The translations under genes and the position numbers were made by a program. Of a stretch of 39,877 nt of DNA, positions 8,267 to 17,307 are shown piece after piece; the stretch's first letter is position 1; each line of letters opens with the position of its first letter. The notes beneath the pieces were generated by a model. That model made no database searches and had not been told where the DNA came from. It worked only from the letters and a program-made list of their open reading frames with translations. The DNA is from UMGS755 sp045597205 (GTDB lineage: Bacteria; Bacillota; Clostridia; UBA1381; UBA9506): assembly GCA_045597205.1 (NCBI GenBank), contig JAZODT010000009.1:1-39877 (forward strand), read 5' to 3'.

Positions 8267-8877
8267 GTGGTATTCTCCTTTACAATGGGCACCGTTTCTT
8301 CGCCTGCCATGTGCAGAATGTTTGCCATTAAATCTTCGCTTATTTTTTGCAGCTCTTCGCCGGTTAATTTACTGCCATCTTCTGAATGGACAGAAACAGG
8401 CTTACCGATATATACATCGATTCGGGCAAATAACCGATACCGTCCGGCAATGGCAACCGGCACAACGGGGGCGCCGGTTTTTTCAGCAATCATGGCAACG
8501 CCGGCTTTAACGCTTCGTTTTTCCCCTTGGTGTACGCGGCGTCCCTCCGGGAACATGGCTAAAGCATTACCGGCACGGAGCAGAGCCAACGATGTTTTAA
8601 TGGCACTTAAATCTGAAGTACCTCTTGAAACGGGAAAAGCCCCTGCCCATTTTAAAATAGCGCCGAAAGGTTTAAACGTAAATAATTCTTTTTTTGCCAT
8701 AAAGTGCAAGCGGCGGGGCAGCAGGGTTATACCTAAAACCGCATCCCATGCACTTTTATGATTTAAAGCAACAATTAAAGCACCCTCTCTTGGCATATTC
8801 TCCTTGCCATGAACATGGATGCGGAAAATTAAACTGATAAACCCTTGTACTAAAATTAGCAAACAGCGAAGCAGCAT
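8257..8877 (-). CDS. plsC: 1-acyl-sn-glycerol-3-phosphate acyltransferase
   Basis: A 206-residue membrane-associated acyltransferase that makes phosphatidic acid from lysophosphatidic acid. The HX4D catalytic motif is NHKSAWD near residue 42, and the substrate-binding motif is MFPEGRR near residue 114. A hydrophobic N-terminus (MLLRCLLILVQGFISLIF) would anchor it to the membrane. The ATG at 8877 lies 4 nt after the cmk TGA, with AGGAAAGG upstream. A longer in-frame extension overlaps cmk and lacks a site of its own. The cmk-plsC-ispH/rpsA order is a familiar Clostridial arrangement. Confidence 0.9.
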   Translation of the reverse strand: MLLRCLLILVQGFISLIFRIHVHGKENMPREGALIVALNHKSAWDAVLGITLLPRRLHFMAKKELFTFKPFGAILKWAGAFPVSRGTSDLSAIKTSLALLRAGNALAMFPEGRRVHQGEKRSVKAGVAMIAEKTGAPVVPVAIAGRYRLFARIDVYIGKPVSVHSEDGSKLTGEELQKISEDLMANILHMAGEETVPIVKENTTWT

Positions 8878-8881
8878 GTTA

Positions 8882-9544
8882 TCATAACCTTTCCTGAATA
8901 ATTTCATAAAGACGGCCAAAGGATTGGTCAAAATCAAGCTCGGTAGTATCGACAATAATGCTGTCTTCTGCCGGTTTTAAGGGGGCAAAGGCACGGGTAG
9001 AATCGTTATGGTCACGCACTTTTAAATCTTCTAACACAGCTTCAAATTGGCAATTCTCGCCCCGTTCTTTTAGTTCGTCAAAACGGCGACGGGCACGTTC
9101 TTCTGTGCTGGCTGTGAGAAAAATTTTAATGAGCGCATCCGGCAGAACATAGGTACCAATGTCGCGGCCATCCATAATCACGTCGCGAGTTTTTGCCAGC
9201 TTTCGTTGTAGCTCTACCAATTGCAGACGAACAGCGGGAATGGCAGAAACATCGGATGCGGCCATAGAAACCTCTGGCGTGCGAATCAAACCGGTTACAT
9301 CCTCACCGTTTAAAAAAATGCGCTGTCCTTCTTCGGTAATCGCTAAATCAATATCTGTTTTTTTTACCAAATTAGAGGCTTTTTCCTGCTCTTGGCGAAT
9401 AATGATGCCTTGTCGCAGACAGGCTAAGCCTGCTGCACGATACATAGCACCAGTATCAATATAAACAAAACCCAACTGTTTTGCCAATGCTTTAGAGAGT
9501 GTGCTTTTTCCGGCACCGCCGGGACCATCAATTGCAATTTGCAT
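8882..9544 (-). CDS. cmk: Cytidylate kinase
   Basis: A 220-residue nucleoside monophosphate kinase that phosphorylates CMP and dCMP. The P-loop is GPGGAGKST (residues 7-15), followed by the TGAMYRA motif near 32-38, MDGRDIGTYVLPDA near residue 144 (typical of CMP kinases) and the lid RARRRFDEL. Length is normal. AAAGG lies 11 nt upstream of the ATG. It is followed directly by plsC and then ispH-rpsA. Confidence 0.95.
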   Translation of the reverse strand: MQIAIDGPGGAGKSTLSKALAKQLGFVYIDTGAMYRAAGLACLRQGIIIRQEQEKASNLVKKTDIDLAITEEGQRIFLNGEDVTGLIRTPEVSMAASDVSAIPAVRLQLVELQRKLAKTRDVIMDGRDIGTYVLPDALIKIFLTASTEERARRRFDELKERGENCQFEAVLEDLKVRDHNDSTRAFAPLKPAEDSIIVDTTELDFDQSFGRLYEIIQERL

Positions 9545-9568
9545 AACGATTCTTACCTTTCTTTCTAA

Positions 9569-10210
9569 TTATTTTAAGAAATTCAAAAGAATATTCTGAT
9601 TATACATGGTTGAAACATAGCGGGATTTTAGCACCAACTCAATGGGCTTGTTAAAGGTTTTTAAGGTGGTGGTGAAGGTGAGCAGTGCCAGCAATAAATA
9701 AACAATTAAAATACCATAGCAGCAACCCATCACACCGCCCAGCAACTTGTTCATGCTATGGATTACTGGCAGTTTGGTTATTAGATTCAGCAGGGCGGAT
9801 ATAATCCATAAAATTACTTTTACAAGAACAAAAACAACTAAAATGGAAAGCAGTTTAATGGCAAGACCTGCCACCGTTTCGGCCACCGTCTCCGTTATGG
9901 CGTTTGTGTTTTTTTCAATAGCATCAGCCAATGTTTTTTCAATAGATTGAGGCAAATTAAGGGTTTGGCGGGCAACGTTGGGCTCATCAGCTTCTTGTGT
10001 TTCAAACACTTTATACACATTAATGTGAACGTAGTCCCCCACCACACTTTCACTTAAAAAATCTGATATAGCAGGATATAAGGTCAGGGCTAAAATCAGC
10101 GAAAGAATGAGAGAACCTAAACTAAGGACCGCTTTCGCCATGCCCTTTTTAATACCCCAAAAAATCATTAAAACAACGATAATAATAGCAATAATATCTG
10201 CAAGATTCAA
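9569..10210 (-). CDS. CvpA family membrane protein
   Basis: A 213-residue protein with four predicted hydrophobic segments (about residues 5-22, 28-46, 114-140 and 155-185) and the N-terminal signature of the CvpA/colicin V production family: an Asp-initiated helix followed by GIKKGMAKAVLSL. The family is linked to envelope homeostasis, but its biochemical role is unclear. The start is TTG at 10210, chosen because AGGAGG lies exactly 7 nt upstream and no ATG is near. It sits between a DUF5711 protein and cmk, with gaps of 16 and 24 nt. The region between the second and third membrane segments (about 50-110) is polar and probably extracytoplasmic. Confidence 0.78.
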   Translation of the reverse strand: MNLADIIAIIIVVLMIFWGIKKGMAKAVLSLGSLILSLILALTLYPAISDFLSESVVGDYVHINVYKVFETQEADEPNVARQTLNLPQSIEKTLADAIEKNTNAITETVAETVAGLAIKLLSILVVFVLVKVILWIISALLNLITKLPVIHSMNKLLGGVMGCCYGILIVYLLLALLTFTTTLKTFNKPIELVLKSRYVSTMYNQNILLNFLK

Positions 10211-10226
10211 ATTAATTCCTCCTCAA

Positions 10227-11375
10227 TCAGCCACCTAAATGTATCAGTTCAGCACCGGTAGCTGTAATGCCGATTCCTTTGTTCTGCCCAACAAAAAAAA
10301 CAAAGTCACGTAGGTCAAAACCTAAATTGAGTTGCCGTTTTTCGCGACAATGGTTGTTTAATACAGAAATAGTTCTGCCGTTATTTACCACAATGGTATT
10401 TCCCTCGGCATCCATAAAGTCAAAGGCTTGCGCACAGGAAAAAGAACCGGTTTCTTCCCCTTTATGGTTAAAGGTTTTAATTTCGGCCACGGAACTGGGT
10501 GTGGTGGAAGAACCGGAAAAGGCCAGCACCAGTAAATCCTCTGAAATATCATACCGTAGAATTTTTCTTTCGGCATATTGGGCGACTCCCACACACTTTC
10601 CATAACCGTTATAAATGCGGGTTTCGGTACTGCCAATGCAATAAATATAGCCGCCGCTGTAACGAATAACAGAATACAAATTGCCTTCGTATATGTCATT
10701 GGTAAAAGGTTTTTCTTTAGCAATGTTAAACATGATAATGTGCGTTTTAATAGTGCCTTCATCTGTATTTAAAGCAGAAACAGTAATATCTTTATTATTA
10801 TCTCCAATATCGGCTCCAACCACAGAGAGATTGCCGGAGTTCCATTTAAAAATTTCTTCACCATCGGGCGTATAAACACTAACGGCACATTTGTGTTGAC
10901 TGCCTTCTGTCACCATCACCACATAACCGTTTTGATTAACAGATGCTAAAATAATATTTTCTTCTAACGTTACATTAGCAATCTGCTTAGTTTTGTTAAA
11001 GGTGGCATAACTGCGGTTGCCACGGTCGAAAAACAGGGTATAGTTTCCTGCAGATGTGGCAGTGGGTCGCCCCATTTTTAAAGAAATTTCTTCTTTTAAC
11101 TTGCCGTTGGCATCAAGAATCTTAACGTTTTCAGCACTATAGAAAAACAGAGCACTGTTGCTGGCAACGGTTTCGTAATGAACGCCGGGGTCTGGTTTAA
11201 AATCTAAGTGTGTTACAGTGGGGTCGTTGTTGATGGGAACCTGCGCCTCGTAATCATAATATTGCCGGGCCAGAAAAATAGCCAGGCCTATAATGAGCAG
11301 CGCCATAACGGTAATCCCTAATGCCCAAAGCACACGTTTTAAAATACTGGGTTTATAAAACATTGGCGAACGCAT
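10227..11375 (-). CDS. DUF5711-family membrane-anchored beta-propeller protein
   Basis: A 382-residue protein with a short basic N-terminus, one membrane helix (about residues 15-36, ALGITVMALLIIGLAIFLA) and a large extracytoplasmic part. That part contains repeated strand-rich units such as NSALFFYSAENVKILDANGK and GGYIYCIGSTETRIYNGYGK, the look of a WD40/PQQ-like propeller. The topology and repeats match DUF5711, a Clostridial family of unknown function. The AAAGGAG site 7-8 nt upstream supports the ATG at 11375. It lies between truA and the CvpA gene. No catalytic motif is seen. A role as an envelope scaffold or sensor is only a guess from the fold. Confidence 0.7.
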   Translation of the reverse strand: MRSPMFYKPSILKRVLWALGITVMALLIIGLAIFLARQYYDYEAQVPINNDPTVTHLDFKPDPGVHYETVASNSALFFYSAENVKILDANGKLKEEISLKMGRPTATSAGNYTLFFDRGNRSYATFNKTKQIANVTLEENIILASVNQNGYVVMVTEGSQHKCAVSVYTPDGEEIFKWNSGNLSVVGADIGDNNKDITVSALNTDEGTIKTHIIMFNIAKEKPFTNDIYEGNLYSVIRYSGGYIYCIGSTETRIYNGYGKCVGVAQYAERKILRYDISEDLLVLAFSGSSTTPSSVAEIKTFNHKGEETGSFSCAQAFDFMDAEGNTIVVNNGRTISVLNNHCREKRQLNLGFDLRDFVFFVGQNKGIGITATGAELIHLGG

Positions 11376-11396
11376 ATGGTTGACTCCTTTAATGGT

Positions 11397-12134
11397 TTAG
11401 TTGTTATATTGGGCACCCATCAGCATTAATCCTTTGGCGGGTGCCGTCATACCGGCTTGAGTACGGTCTTTTGAGGCAATGATAGCCGGCAAATTTTCGG
11501 CCTTTATTTTGCCTTTGCCCACCCAGACTAAAGTACCGGCAATAATTCTCACCATGTTATATAAAAATCCGTTGCCGGAAATTTTAAATTCCAGCAAATC
11601 ACCATGTTTGGTAATAACGGATTCCATAATTTCGCGGGTAAAGGTTTTTGCGCTGCCACCCTGCGCCATAAAACCGGAGAAATCATGACTGCCTAAAAAG
11701 TAAGAAGCAGCTTTTTGCATAGCTTCAATATCTAAATTGGAGGGATTGTGCCAGGCAAAGTTCCGGTAAAAAGGATTGCCGCAAGGGGAACAGTCCATTC
11801 TATATATGTATGTTTTTTTTATAGCATCAAACCGAGAACTGAAATTTTCATCGCACAAAGAGGCTTCTTTTACACGAATATCCGGCGGCAATAAAGCATT
11901 AACACCCCTGCAAATTTTATAGGGTTCGTGCTGGTTTTCAGAATGAAAATTAGCAGTAAAATCAGCGGCATGAACGCCGGCATCGGTACGGCTGACACCG
12001 ACTAACGTGATGGGCTCACGCAAAATAACAGCCAGCGCATTTTCTAACTCGCCCTGAACGGTTTTGGCATTATTTTGTCGTTGCCAACCGGCATAATGAG
12101 TGCCTTCATACATAAGGCGAAGTTTATAATTCAT
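11397..12134 (-). CDS. truA: tRNA pseudouridine(38-40) synthase
   Basis: A 245-residue TruA that isomerises uridines 38-40 in the tRNA anticodon arm. The catalytic Asp51 is in GVSRTDAGVHA, and MYEGTHYAGWQRQ near the N-terminus, HDFSGFMAQG and NGFLYNMVRIIAGTL are family hallmarks. The ATG at 12134 aligns with the usual start. An upstream in-frame TTG at 12161 would overlap ecfT and add nine atypical residues. AGAAAGG lies rather far upstream (12 nt), so coupling to ecfT translation is likely. The ecfA1-ecfA2-ecfT-truA order is conserved in Firmicutes, but the usual flanking ribosomal protein genes are absent here. Confidence 0.95.
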   Translation of the reverse strand: MNYKLRLMYEGTHYAGWQRQNNAKTVQGELENALAVILREPITLVGVSRTDAGVHAADFTANFHSENQHEPYKICRGVNALLPPDIRVKEASLCDENFSSRFDAIKKTYIYRMDCSPCGNPFYRNFAWHNPSNLDIEAMQKAASYFLGSHDFSGFMAQGGSAKTFTREIMESVITKHGDLLEFKISGNGFLYNMVRIIAGTLVWVGKGKIKAENLPAIIASKDRTQAGMTAPAKGLMLMGAQYNN

Positions 12135-12157
12135 AACGTAACGCAGCCTTTCTGCCT

Positions 12158-12961
12158 TCAAAATATTACTCGCAAGAAAATCATCGCAATGAAAAATACG
12201 GCAAATACCACCGTGGCAAGAAAATCAATGGCGGAAAAATGAATTTCTTTTAAGCGGGTACGATGTTCGCCCCCCTGATAACAACGGCTCTCCATGGCAA
12301 CAGCCAATTCATCGGCACGGCGAAAAGCGCTGATAAACAAGGGAACCAGCATGGGGGCTAATGCCTTAACCCGCTTAATCAAAGACCCCGTTTCAAAATC
12401 AGCACCACGGGCTTGCTGTGCCTTAACAATTTTTTCGGTTTCTTCAATTAAGGTAGGAATAAACCGAATAGCGATGCTCATCATCATGGCTAATTCATAA
12501 GTGGGAACACCTAAACGGGATAAAGGCTTTAACAGTTTTTCAATTCCATCTGTCAGTACAATGGGGGAGGTAGTATAGGTTAGTGCAGAACTAACCATAA
12601 TTAATAAAACCAGTCTAAGCGCCATTTTACCGGCTAAAAATAAGCCTTCCCAAGTGGCAGGCAAACCATATCCCCATACATAAATTTTAGTGCCCGGCGT
12701 GAGAAAAATATTCAACACAGCGGTAAAAACAATGACAAATAGAATTGGTTTTAAACTCTTTATATACATTTTGACAGGCACCTTAGAAAGGAGCATAATG
12801 AGCAGAGTAAAAGTGGCGGATAAAACATAGCTCACAGGATTGTTTGCCAAAAAAATGGTTACAATCATAAAAATTAATAACACAATTTTTGTACGGGGGT
12901 CCATTTTGTGCAGGGGAGAGTTGATAGGGAAATATTGCCCTAAAGTAATGTCCTTTAGCAT
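12158..12961 (-). CDS. ecfT: Energy-coupling factor transporter transmembrane protein EcfT
   Basis: A 267-residue integral membrane subunit linking ECF ATPases to vitamin-binding S components. Hydrophobic segments are clear at about residues 27-60, 68-85, 105-125 and 245-266. The two cytoplasmic coupling motifs containing Ala-Arg-Gly-type residues are present: QQARGADFETGS near 183 and AFRRADELAVAMESRCYQGG near 211. Its ATG lies inside the ecfA2 stop region (7-nt overlap), so the genes are coupled. No substrate-specific S component is encoded in this window, which fits a shared group II module serving several unlinked S proteins. Confidence 0.94.
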   Translation of the reverse strand: MLKDITLGQYFPINSPLHKMDPRTKIVLLIFMIVTIFLANNPVSYVLSATFTLLIMLLSKVPVKMYIKSLKPILFVIVFTAVLNIFLTPGTKIYVWGYGLPATWEGLFLAGKMALRLVLLIMVSSALTYTTSPIVLTDGIEKLLKPLSRLGVPTYELAMMMSIAIRFIPTLIEETEKIVKAQQARGADFETGSLIKRVKALAPMLVPLFISAFRRADELAVAMESRCYQGGEHRTRLKEIHFSAIDFLATVVFAVFFIAMIFLRVIF

Positions 12962-13836
12962 GTCTTTTCCCCCTGTTCCTGTTTTTCTTTTTGTGCCAGT
13001 AACATTAAAAGAGTTGCCTTGGCACGCTCTAAAGTATAAATACTGTTATCAATATTTAGTCCGCGGGCGCGCAATTCATCAATCAGACGGGTAATTTGGG
13101 GTACATCCAATCCCATTTCGCGCAATTCTTTTGCACGGGAAAAAATTTCGGCAGGGTTGCCGTCCATAGCAACAGTACCTTTGTTCATCACAATAATACG
13201 GCTGGCAGCCCGCGCCACATCTTCCATAGAGTGAGAAACAAATAAAACCGTCATTTTTTGTTTTAAATAAAGAGCACGAATCTGGGTTAAAATTTCTTCA
13301 CGGCCGGCAGGGTCTAAGCCGGCAGCCGGTTCATCTAAAATCAAAACATCGGGGCGCATGGCTAAAACACCGGCAATGGCTACTCGACGCTTTTGACCAC
13401 CGGATAGTTCAAAGGGTGAACGGTTCATATATTTTTCAGAAAGACCCACATAATTCATAGCTTCCCGTACACGTTCATCAATTTCTTCTTGAGAAAGGCC
13501 CATGTTTTTAGGACCATATGCAATATCCTTATAAACAGTTTCTTCAAATAACTGATGTTCAGGATATTGAAAAACCAACCCTACTTGACGGCGCAGGGCC
13601 TTCATATCAGCACCTTTTTCGGTAATGTTTATACCATTTACGATTATACTGCCTGAAGAAGGCTTTATTAATCCGTTTAAATGCTGAATTAATGTGGATT
13701 TACCAGAACCGGTATGACCGATAATACCAATAAATTCACCGTCAGAAATGGTTAGGTTAACATCCTTAAGGGCATGCTTTTCAAAAGGGCTACCCTCCAT
13801 ATATACATAATTTAAACCGGCAATTTCAATTGACAT
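12955..13836 (-). CDS. ecfA2: Energy-coupling factor transporter ATPase EcfA2
   Basis: A 293-residue ABC ATPase. Walker A is GHTGSGKST (residues 40-48), the Q-loop is VFQYPEHQLF, the signature is LSGGQKRR and Walker B is VLILDEPAAGLD, followed by the switch histidine in VSHSMEDV. The YPEHQLF variant and the C-terminal DVPQITRLIDELRARG extension are typical of EcfA2. GGAG lies 9 nt upstream of the ATG. It follows ecfA1 by 28 nt and overlaps ecfT. It pairs with EcfA1 to drive ECF vitamin uptake. Confidence 0.95.
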   Translation of the reverse strand: MSIEIAGLNYVYMEGSPFEKHALKDVNLTISDGEFIGIIGHTGSGKSTLIQHLNGLIKPSSGSIIVNGINITEKGADMKALRRQVGLVFQYPEHQLFEETVYKDIAYGPKNMGLSQEEIDERVREAMNYVGLSEKYMNRSPFELSGGQKRRVAIAGVLAMRPDVLILDEPAAGLDPAGREEILTQIRALYLKQKMTVLFVSHSMEDVARAASRIIVMNKGTVAMDGNPAEIFSRAKELREMGLDVPQITRLIDELRARGLNIDNSIYTLERAKATLLMLLAQKEKQEQGEKTC

Positions 13837-13864
13837 GATTTTTGCTCCATTCCAAAATAAAAGC

Positions 13865-14698
13865 TTAGAAAAGCTTCATAATCGCGTCGGCACATTCGTC
13901 AACGGTTAATAAATCCTGGGGCAGGGGTATGCCCGCTTTTGCAAGTAGGTAACAAAGCTCTGTGACCTGAGGCACATCCAGCCCTAAACCTTTTAAAAAT
14001 TTAACCTCTGAAAAAATGTTTTTAGGGGTATCATCACGAAGAATTTTTCCTTTATCCATCACAACCACACGGTCGGCTTTAACAGCCTCTTCCATATAGT
14101 GTGTAATTAACACAACGGTCATATTCTTTTCATTTTTAAGTTTTAAAAGTGTATCAATAACCTCCTGCCGGCCTTTAGGGTCTAGCATGGCGGTGGGTTC
14201 ATCAAATACTATGCACTGGGGTTCCATGGCAATGGCGCCGGCAATGGCAACACGTTGTTTTTGACCGCCGGATAAGAGGTGAGGCGCGTGATGACGCATT
14301 TCGTACATATCCACTGTTTTTAAAGCTTCATCCACACGGCGGCGAATTTCTTCAGAGGGAACACCCACATTTTCCGGTGCAAAGGCAACATCTTCTTCTA
14401 CAACCGTGGCAACAATCTGATTGTCAGGATTTTGAAAAACCATGCCAACATTTTGGCGGATTGTCTGATAATATTCTTCCTGTTTTGTGTCCATGCCGTC
14501 AACATAAACGGTGCCGCCAACAGGGAGTAAGAGTCCGTTTAAATGCTTGGCAAGAGTAGATTTTCCGCAACCATTGTGCCCTAAAACGGCAACAAATTCA
14601 CCTTTTGTTACTGTAAAATCCACATCGTCTAATACAAATTTAATGTTATCCTCGGTTTCCGTATTGTAGGCATACCGCAAATGCTCCGTTTTAATCAT
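13865..14698 (-). CDS. ecfA1: Energy-coupling factor transporter ATPase EcfA1
   Basis: A 277-residue ABC ATPase with Walker A GHNGCGKST (40-48), Q-loop VFQNPDNQIVAT, signature LSGGQKQR and Walker B CIVFDEPTAMLD followed by ITHYMEEA. The NPDNQIV variant distinguishes it from EcfA2. The start at 14698 is preferred: AAAAGG lies 9 nt upstream, while the ATG at 14707 abuts that site. proA ends 18 nt upstream. It forms the ATPase heterodimer with EcfA2 beneath EcfT. Confidence 0.95.
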   Translation of the reverse strand: MIKTEHLRYAYNTETEDNIKFVLDDVDFTVTKGEFVAVLGHNGCGKSTLAKHLNGLLLPVGGTVYVDGMDTKQEEYYQTIRQNVGMVFQNPDNQIVATVVEEDVAFAPENVGVPSEEIRRRVDEALKTVDMYEMRHHAPHLLSGGQKQRVAIAGAIAMEPQCIVFDEPTAMLDPKGRQEVIDTLLKLKNEKNMTVVLITHYMEEAVKADRVVVMDKGKILRDDTPKNIFSEVKFLKGLGLDVPQVTELCYLLAKAGIPLPQDLLTVDECADAIMKLF

Positions 14699-14716
14699 GT
14701 TTTTCATCCTTTTTGG

Positions 14717-15955
14717 TTATCTGATTTGACCATTTCCATAAATAATATGCTTTGTAGAGGTCAACTGCTTTAACCCCATGGGTCCGCGGGCATGCAGTTT
14801 TTGGGTGCTGATGCCAATTTCAGCACCATAACCGAACTCATTACCATCGGTAAATCGGGTGGAGGCGTTGACATAAACGGCAGCTGCATCAATTTCATCC
14901 AAAAAGCGGTTCGCTATGTTATAATTGGTGGTTACAATCGCTTCTGAATGGCGTGTGCCGTGTTCGTTAATATGCCGGATGGCTTCGTCGGTGCCGGACA
15001 CAACCTTAACTGATAGAATATAATCATTATATTCTGTATAAAAATCTTCTTCGTTGGCAGGAATCGCCTCATTTAAAATCGAACAGGTTTTTTCGCAACC
15101 GCGAATTTCAACATTAAACGGCTTTAAGGCTAAAGCAATGGCAGGGAGCATGTTTTGTGCCACCTCTTCATCAATCAAAAGGGATTCTGCTGCATTGCAA
15201 ACAGCGGGGCGGCTGGTCTTTGCATTTACGGTGATGGCGGTTGCCATAGAAGGTTCAGCCGATTTTTCAATGTAAATATGGCAGTTACCAGTACCGGTTT
15301 CGATAACCGGCACAGTGGCATTTTCCACTACGGTAGAGATTAAGCCTTTACCGCCTCGGGGAATTAAAACATCCAAATAAGCAGAAAGGCGCATAAGATT
15401 GCGGGCAGTTTCTCTTGAAGTGTCCCGCACCAGTTGCAATGCACCAATGGGAAAGCCTGCTGTTTCTAATGCTTCTGTCATAATATCTACCAAAACAGAA
15501 TTTGAGTAAATGGCTTCACTTCCGCCACGCAAGATACAGGCATTAGAGGTCTTTAAGCACAACACAGCAGCATCTACCGTTACGTTAGGACGTGCCTCAT
15601 AGATGATGCCAATGACACCTAAGGGCACACGTTTTGTGCCGATAACCAAACCGTTTGGCCGCTTTACCATACCGGTCACCTCACCGACGGGGTCGGGGAG
15701 AGATTCCACGGTTTCTACGCCTTTTGCCATATCTTCTATTCGTTCTTTTGTCAGGGTTAAACGGTCAATCAAAGCTTTTGTGCCGCCTTTTTCCAAAAGA
15801 GCATCCACATCTTTTTTGTTTTCGGCTAAAATTCGGTCTGTTTCAGCACGCAAAGCATCTGCAACAGCGAGTAAACCCTTTGATTTGATGGCAGGGCTAA
15901 TATTCATTAAGGCAAAACTTGCCTGTTTTGCCTTTTTTCCTAATTCGTTTAGCAT
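14717..15955 (-). CDS. proA: Glutamate-5-semialdehyde dehydrogenase
   Basis: A 412-residue NADPH-dependent reductase that converts gamma-glutamyl phosphate to glutamate semialdehyde in proline synthesis. The catalytic cysteine is Cys253 in RPAVCNAAESLL. Other landmarks are VIYEARPNVTVDA-like residues 117-129, LRGGSEAIYSN near 142 and the C-terminal ARGPMGLKQLTS. GAGGTGA lies upstream of the ATG, and proB ends 9 nt before. The two enzymes pass an unstable phosphate intermediate, consistent with their coupling. proC is not in the window. Confidence 0.96.
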   Translation of the reverse strand: MLNELGKKAKQASFALMNISPAIKSKGLLAVADALRAETDRILAENKKDVDALLEKGGTKALIDRLTLTKERIEDMAKGVETVESLPDPVGEVTGMVKRPNGLVIGTKRVPLGVIGIIYEARPNVTVDAAVLCLKTSNACILRGGSEAIYSNSVLVDIMTEALETAGFPIGALQLVRDTSRETARNLMRLSAYLDVLIPRGGKGLISTVVENATVPVIETGTGNCHIYIEKSAEPSMATAITVNAKTSRPAVCNAAESLLIDEEVAQNMLPAIALALKPFNVEIRGCEKTCSILNEAIPANEEDFYTEYNDYILSVKVVSGTDEAIRHINEHGTRHSEAIVTTNYNIANRFLDEIDAAAVYVNASTRFTDGNEFGYGAEIGISTQKLHARGPMGLKQLTSTKHIIYGNGQIR

Positions 15956-15964
15956 AATTTCACC

Positions 15965-16783
15965 TCAATTGGCATCAGACATCCGGCCTTTAAAAAGTGT
16001 TCCGGTTTGCTTACCTGCTAAAATATCGTAAATAATGGAGGGGTCCTGTCCATTGGCGATGACCATGTTAATGCCTGCCTCGGTAGCGCGTTTGGCCGCA
16101 ATTAACTTGGTGGTCATACCGCCGGTGCCACGATTTGTGCCGGCAGAACCTGCAATTTCAAATAAATCGTCGGTCACTTCATCTATTTCTGAAATTAAAT
16201 AAGCATCTTCAGACTTGTGAGGGTCAGCGCTGTAAAGACCGTCAATATCTGAAAGGATGATTAACAAATCCGCATCAATCAGCGTGGCAACCATAGCAGA
16301 AAGTGTGTCATTATCGCCAAATTCAATTTCTTCTGTGGAAATAGCATCGTTTTCATTAACAATGGGTATGATGCCCCATTCTAATAAAGTATTAAAGGTT
16401 GTAATAGCATTATTTTTGCGTTGCTCGTCTTCAATAACATTTTTTGTTAATAAAATCTGTGCCACATCACAACCGTATTCACCAAAAAGTTTACCATAGA
16501 TACTCATTAATTCACTTTGACCTATAGCAGAGGTTGCCTGTTTTTCACGGGTGGTTTTTGGTTTTTCGGAAAGACCTATTTTGCTCATGCCAACCCCAAC
16601 AGCACCGCTGGTTACCAGAATAATTTCACGCCCTTCATGACATAAATCAGCTAAGGTGCGGGTTAACAATTCAATGTGGCGTAAATGAATTCTACCGGTG
16701 CTATAAGTTAGAGTAGAGGTGCCTACCTTTACAACAATACGTTTAGCATTTTTTAATTTTGCAATGGCTGTCTGCATAATCAT
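15965..16783 (-). CDS. proB: Glutamate 5-kinase, short form without PUA domain
   Basis: A 272-residue amino-acid kinase catalysing the first committed step of proline synthesis. VVKVGTSTLT at the N-terminus, the LVTSGAVGVGM motif, QILLTKNVI, IVNENDAIST and FGDNDTLSAMVA are all present. The protein ends right after the kinase domain, so the PUA domain of longer homologues (about 370 residues) is missing. This short form is known in several Firmicutes. The ATG at 16783 overlaps the preceding stop as TGATG and has AGGTGA upstream. Another ATG two codons later is possible. Proline feedback inhibition is expected from the family. Confidence 0.95.
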   Translation of the reverse strand: MIMQTAIAKLKNAKRIVVKVGTSTLTYSTGRIHLRHIELLTRTLADLCHEGREIILVTSGAVGVGMSKIGLSEKPKTTREKQATSAIGQSELMSIYGKLFGEYGCDVAQILLTKNVIEDEQRKNNAITTFNTLLEWGIIPIVNENDAISTEEIEFGDNDTLSAMVATLIDADLLIILSDIDGLYSADPHKSEDAYLISEIDEVTDDLFEIAGSAGTNRGTGGMTTKLIAAKRATEAGINMVIANGQDPSIIYDILAGKQTGTLFKGRMSDAN

Positions 16784-17307
16784 CACTCACCTGATACGAT
16801 ATTTATATTTTCAATAATTGGCATTGTTTGAATTTTGGGTGTTTTAATTTCAAAAGAAGAGTTATACACCAGTTGAATGTTATCAGATGTGAAATAACCA
16901 TTTTCCAAACGCTTGCCGGGAACACGAACCACCACGATAGCATCTAAACGTTCCGGTGTTTCTGCATAAATGGCATTGCCTTTTAAATCGTGAATTAACG
17001 TGGTTGCAGGTTCAGTGGTCACTTCCATAATTTCGCCTAAATATTTACCGGTGTCTTTCATAAATACTTCATCACCAATAGTTAAAGCATCCACCGTCAT
17101 TTGACGAACGCCTTTTAAACGCATAGAAACATCCAAAGAATCTAAAGCACTGTGTTGAACCAGGCTTTTATTCTCAGTTAAAACAGTGTTATTGTTAATT
17201 TTTTGCCAAGCTACAAAAGCACCGGCAATCATAACAAAAACAATGCACACAATTAAAATATCTACAATGCTGATCTTACCGAACAGCTTTCCTTTTTTAT
17301 CTAGCAT
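16783..17307 (-). CDS. DUF4330 family membrane-anchored protein (second paralogue)
   Basis: A 174-residue protein starting with MLDKKGKLFGKISIVDILIV, a short cytoplasmic segment leading into one membrane helix (about residues 14-33), then an extracytoplasmic domain of about 140 residues rich in beta-strand and Val/Thr. This is the DUF4330 pattern, function unknown. It is paralogous to the gene just upstream, with which it shares the LFGKI-(N/S)-(L/I)-(L/V)-D signature and a TEPA motif (ATTEPAT here, STEPAK there). It overlaps its neighbours by one base on each side (TAATG and TGATG), so the pair is co-translated with the glycosyltransferase gene. A role in polysaccharide assembly is suggested only by position. 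Confidence 0.75.
   Translation of the reverse strand: MLDKKGKLFGKISIVDILIVCIVFVMIAGAFVAWQKINNNTVLTENKSLVQHSALDSLDVSMRLKGVRQMTVDALTIGDEVFMKDTGKYLGEIMEVTTEPATTLIHDLKGNAIYAETPERLDAIVVVRVPGKRLENGYFTSDNIQLVYNSSFEIKTPKIQTMPIIENINIVSGE

Noticed and set aside
8267..8761. 164-codon plus-strand frame opposite plsC
   Set aside because: It is an antisense shadow of plsC with no ribosome binding site and no protein-like composition.
12134..12161. TTG start giving TruA nine extra residues
   Set aside because: It overlaps ecfT, adds residues not typical of TruA and is less likely than the ATG at 12134.
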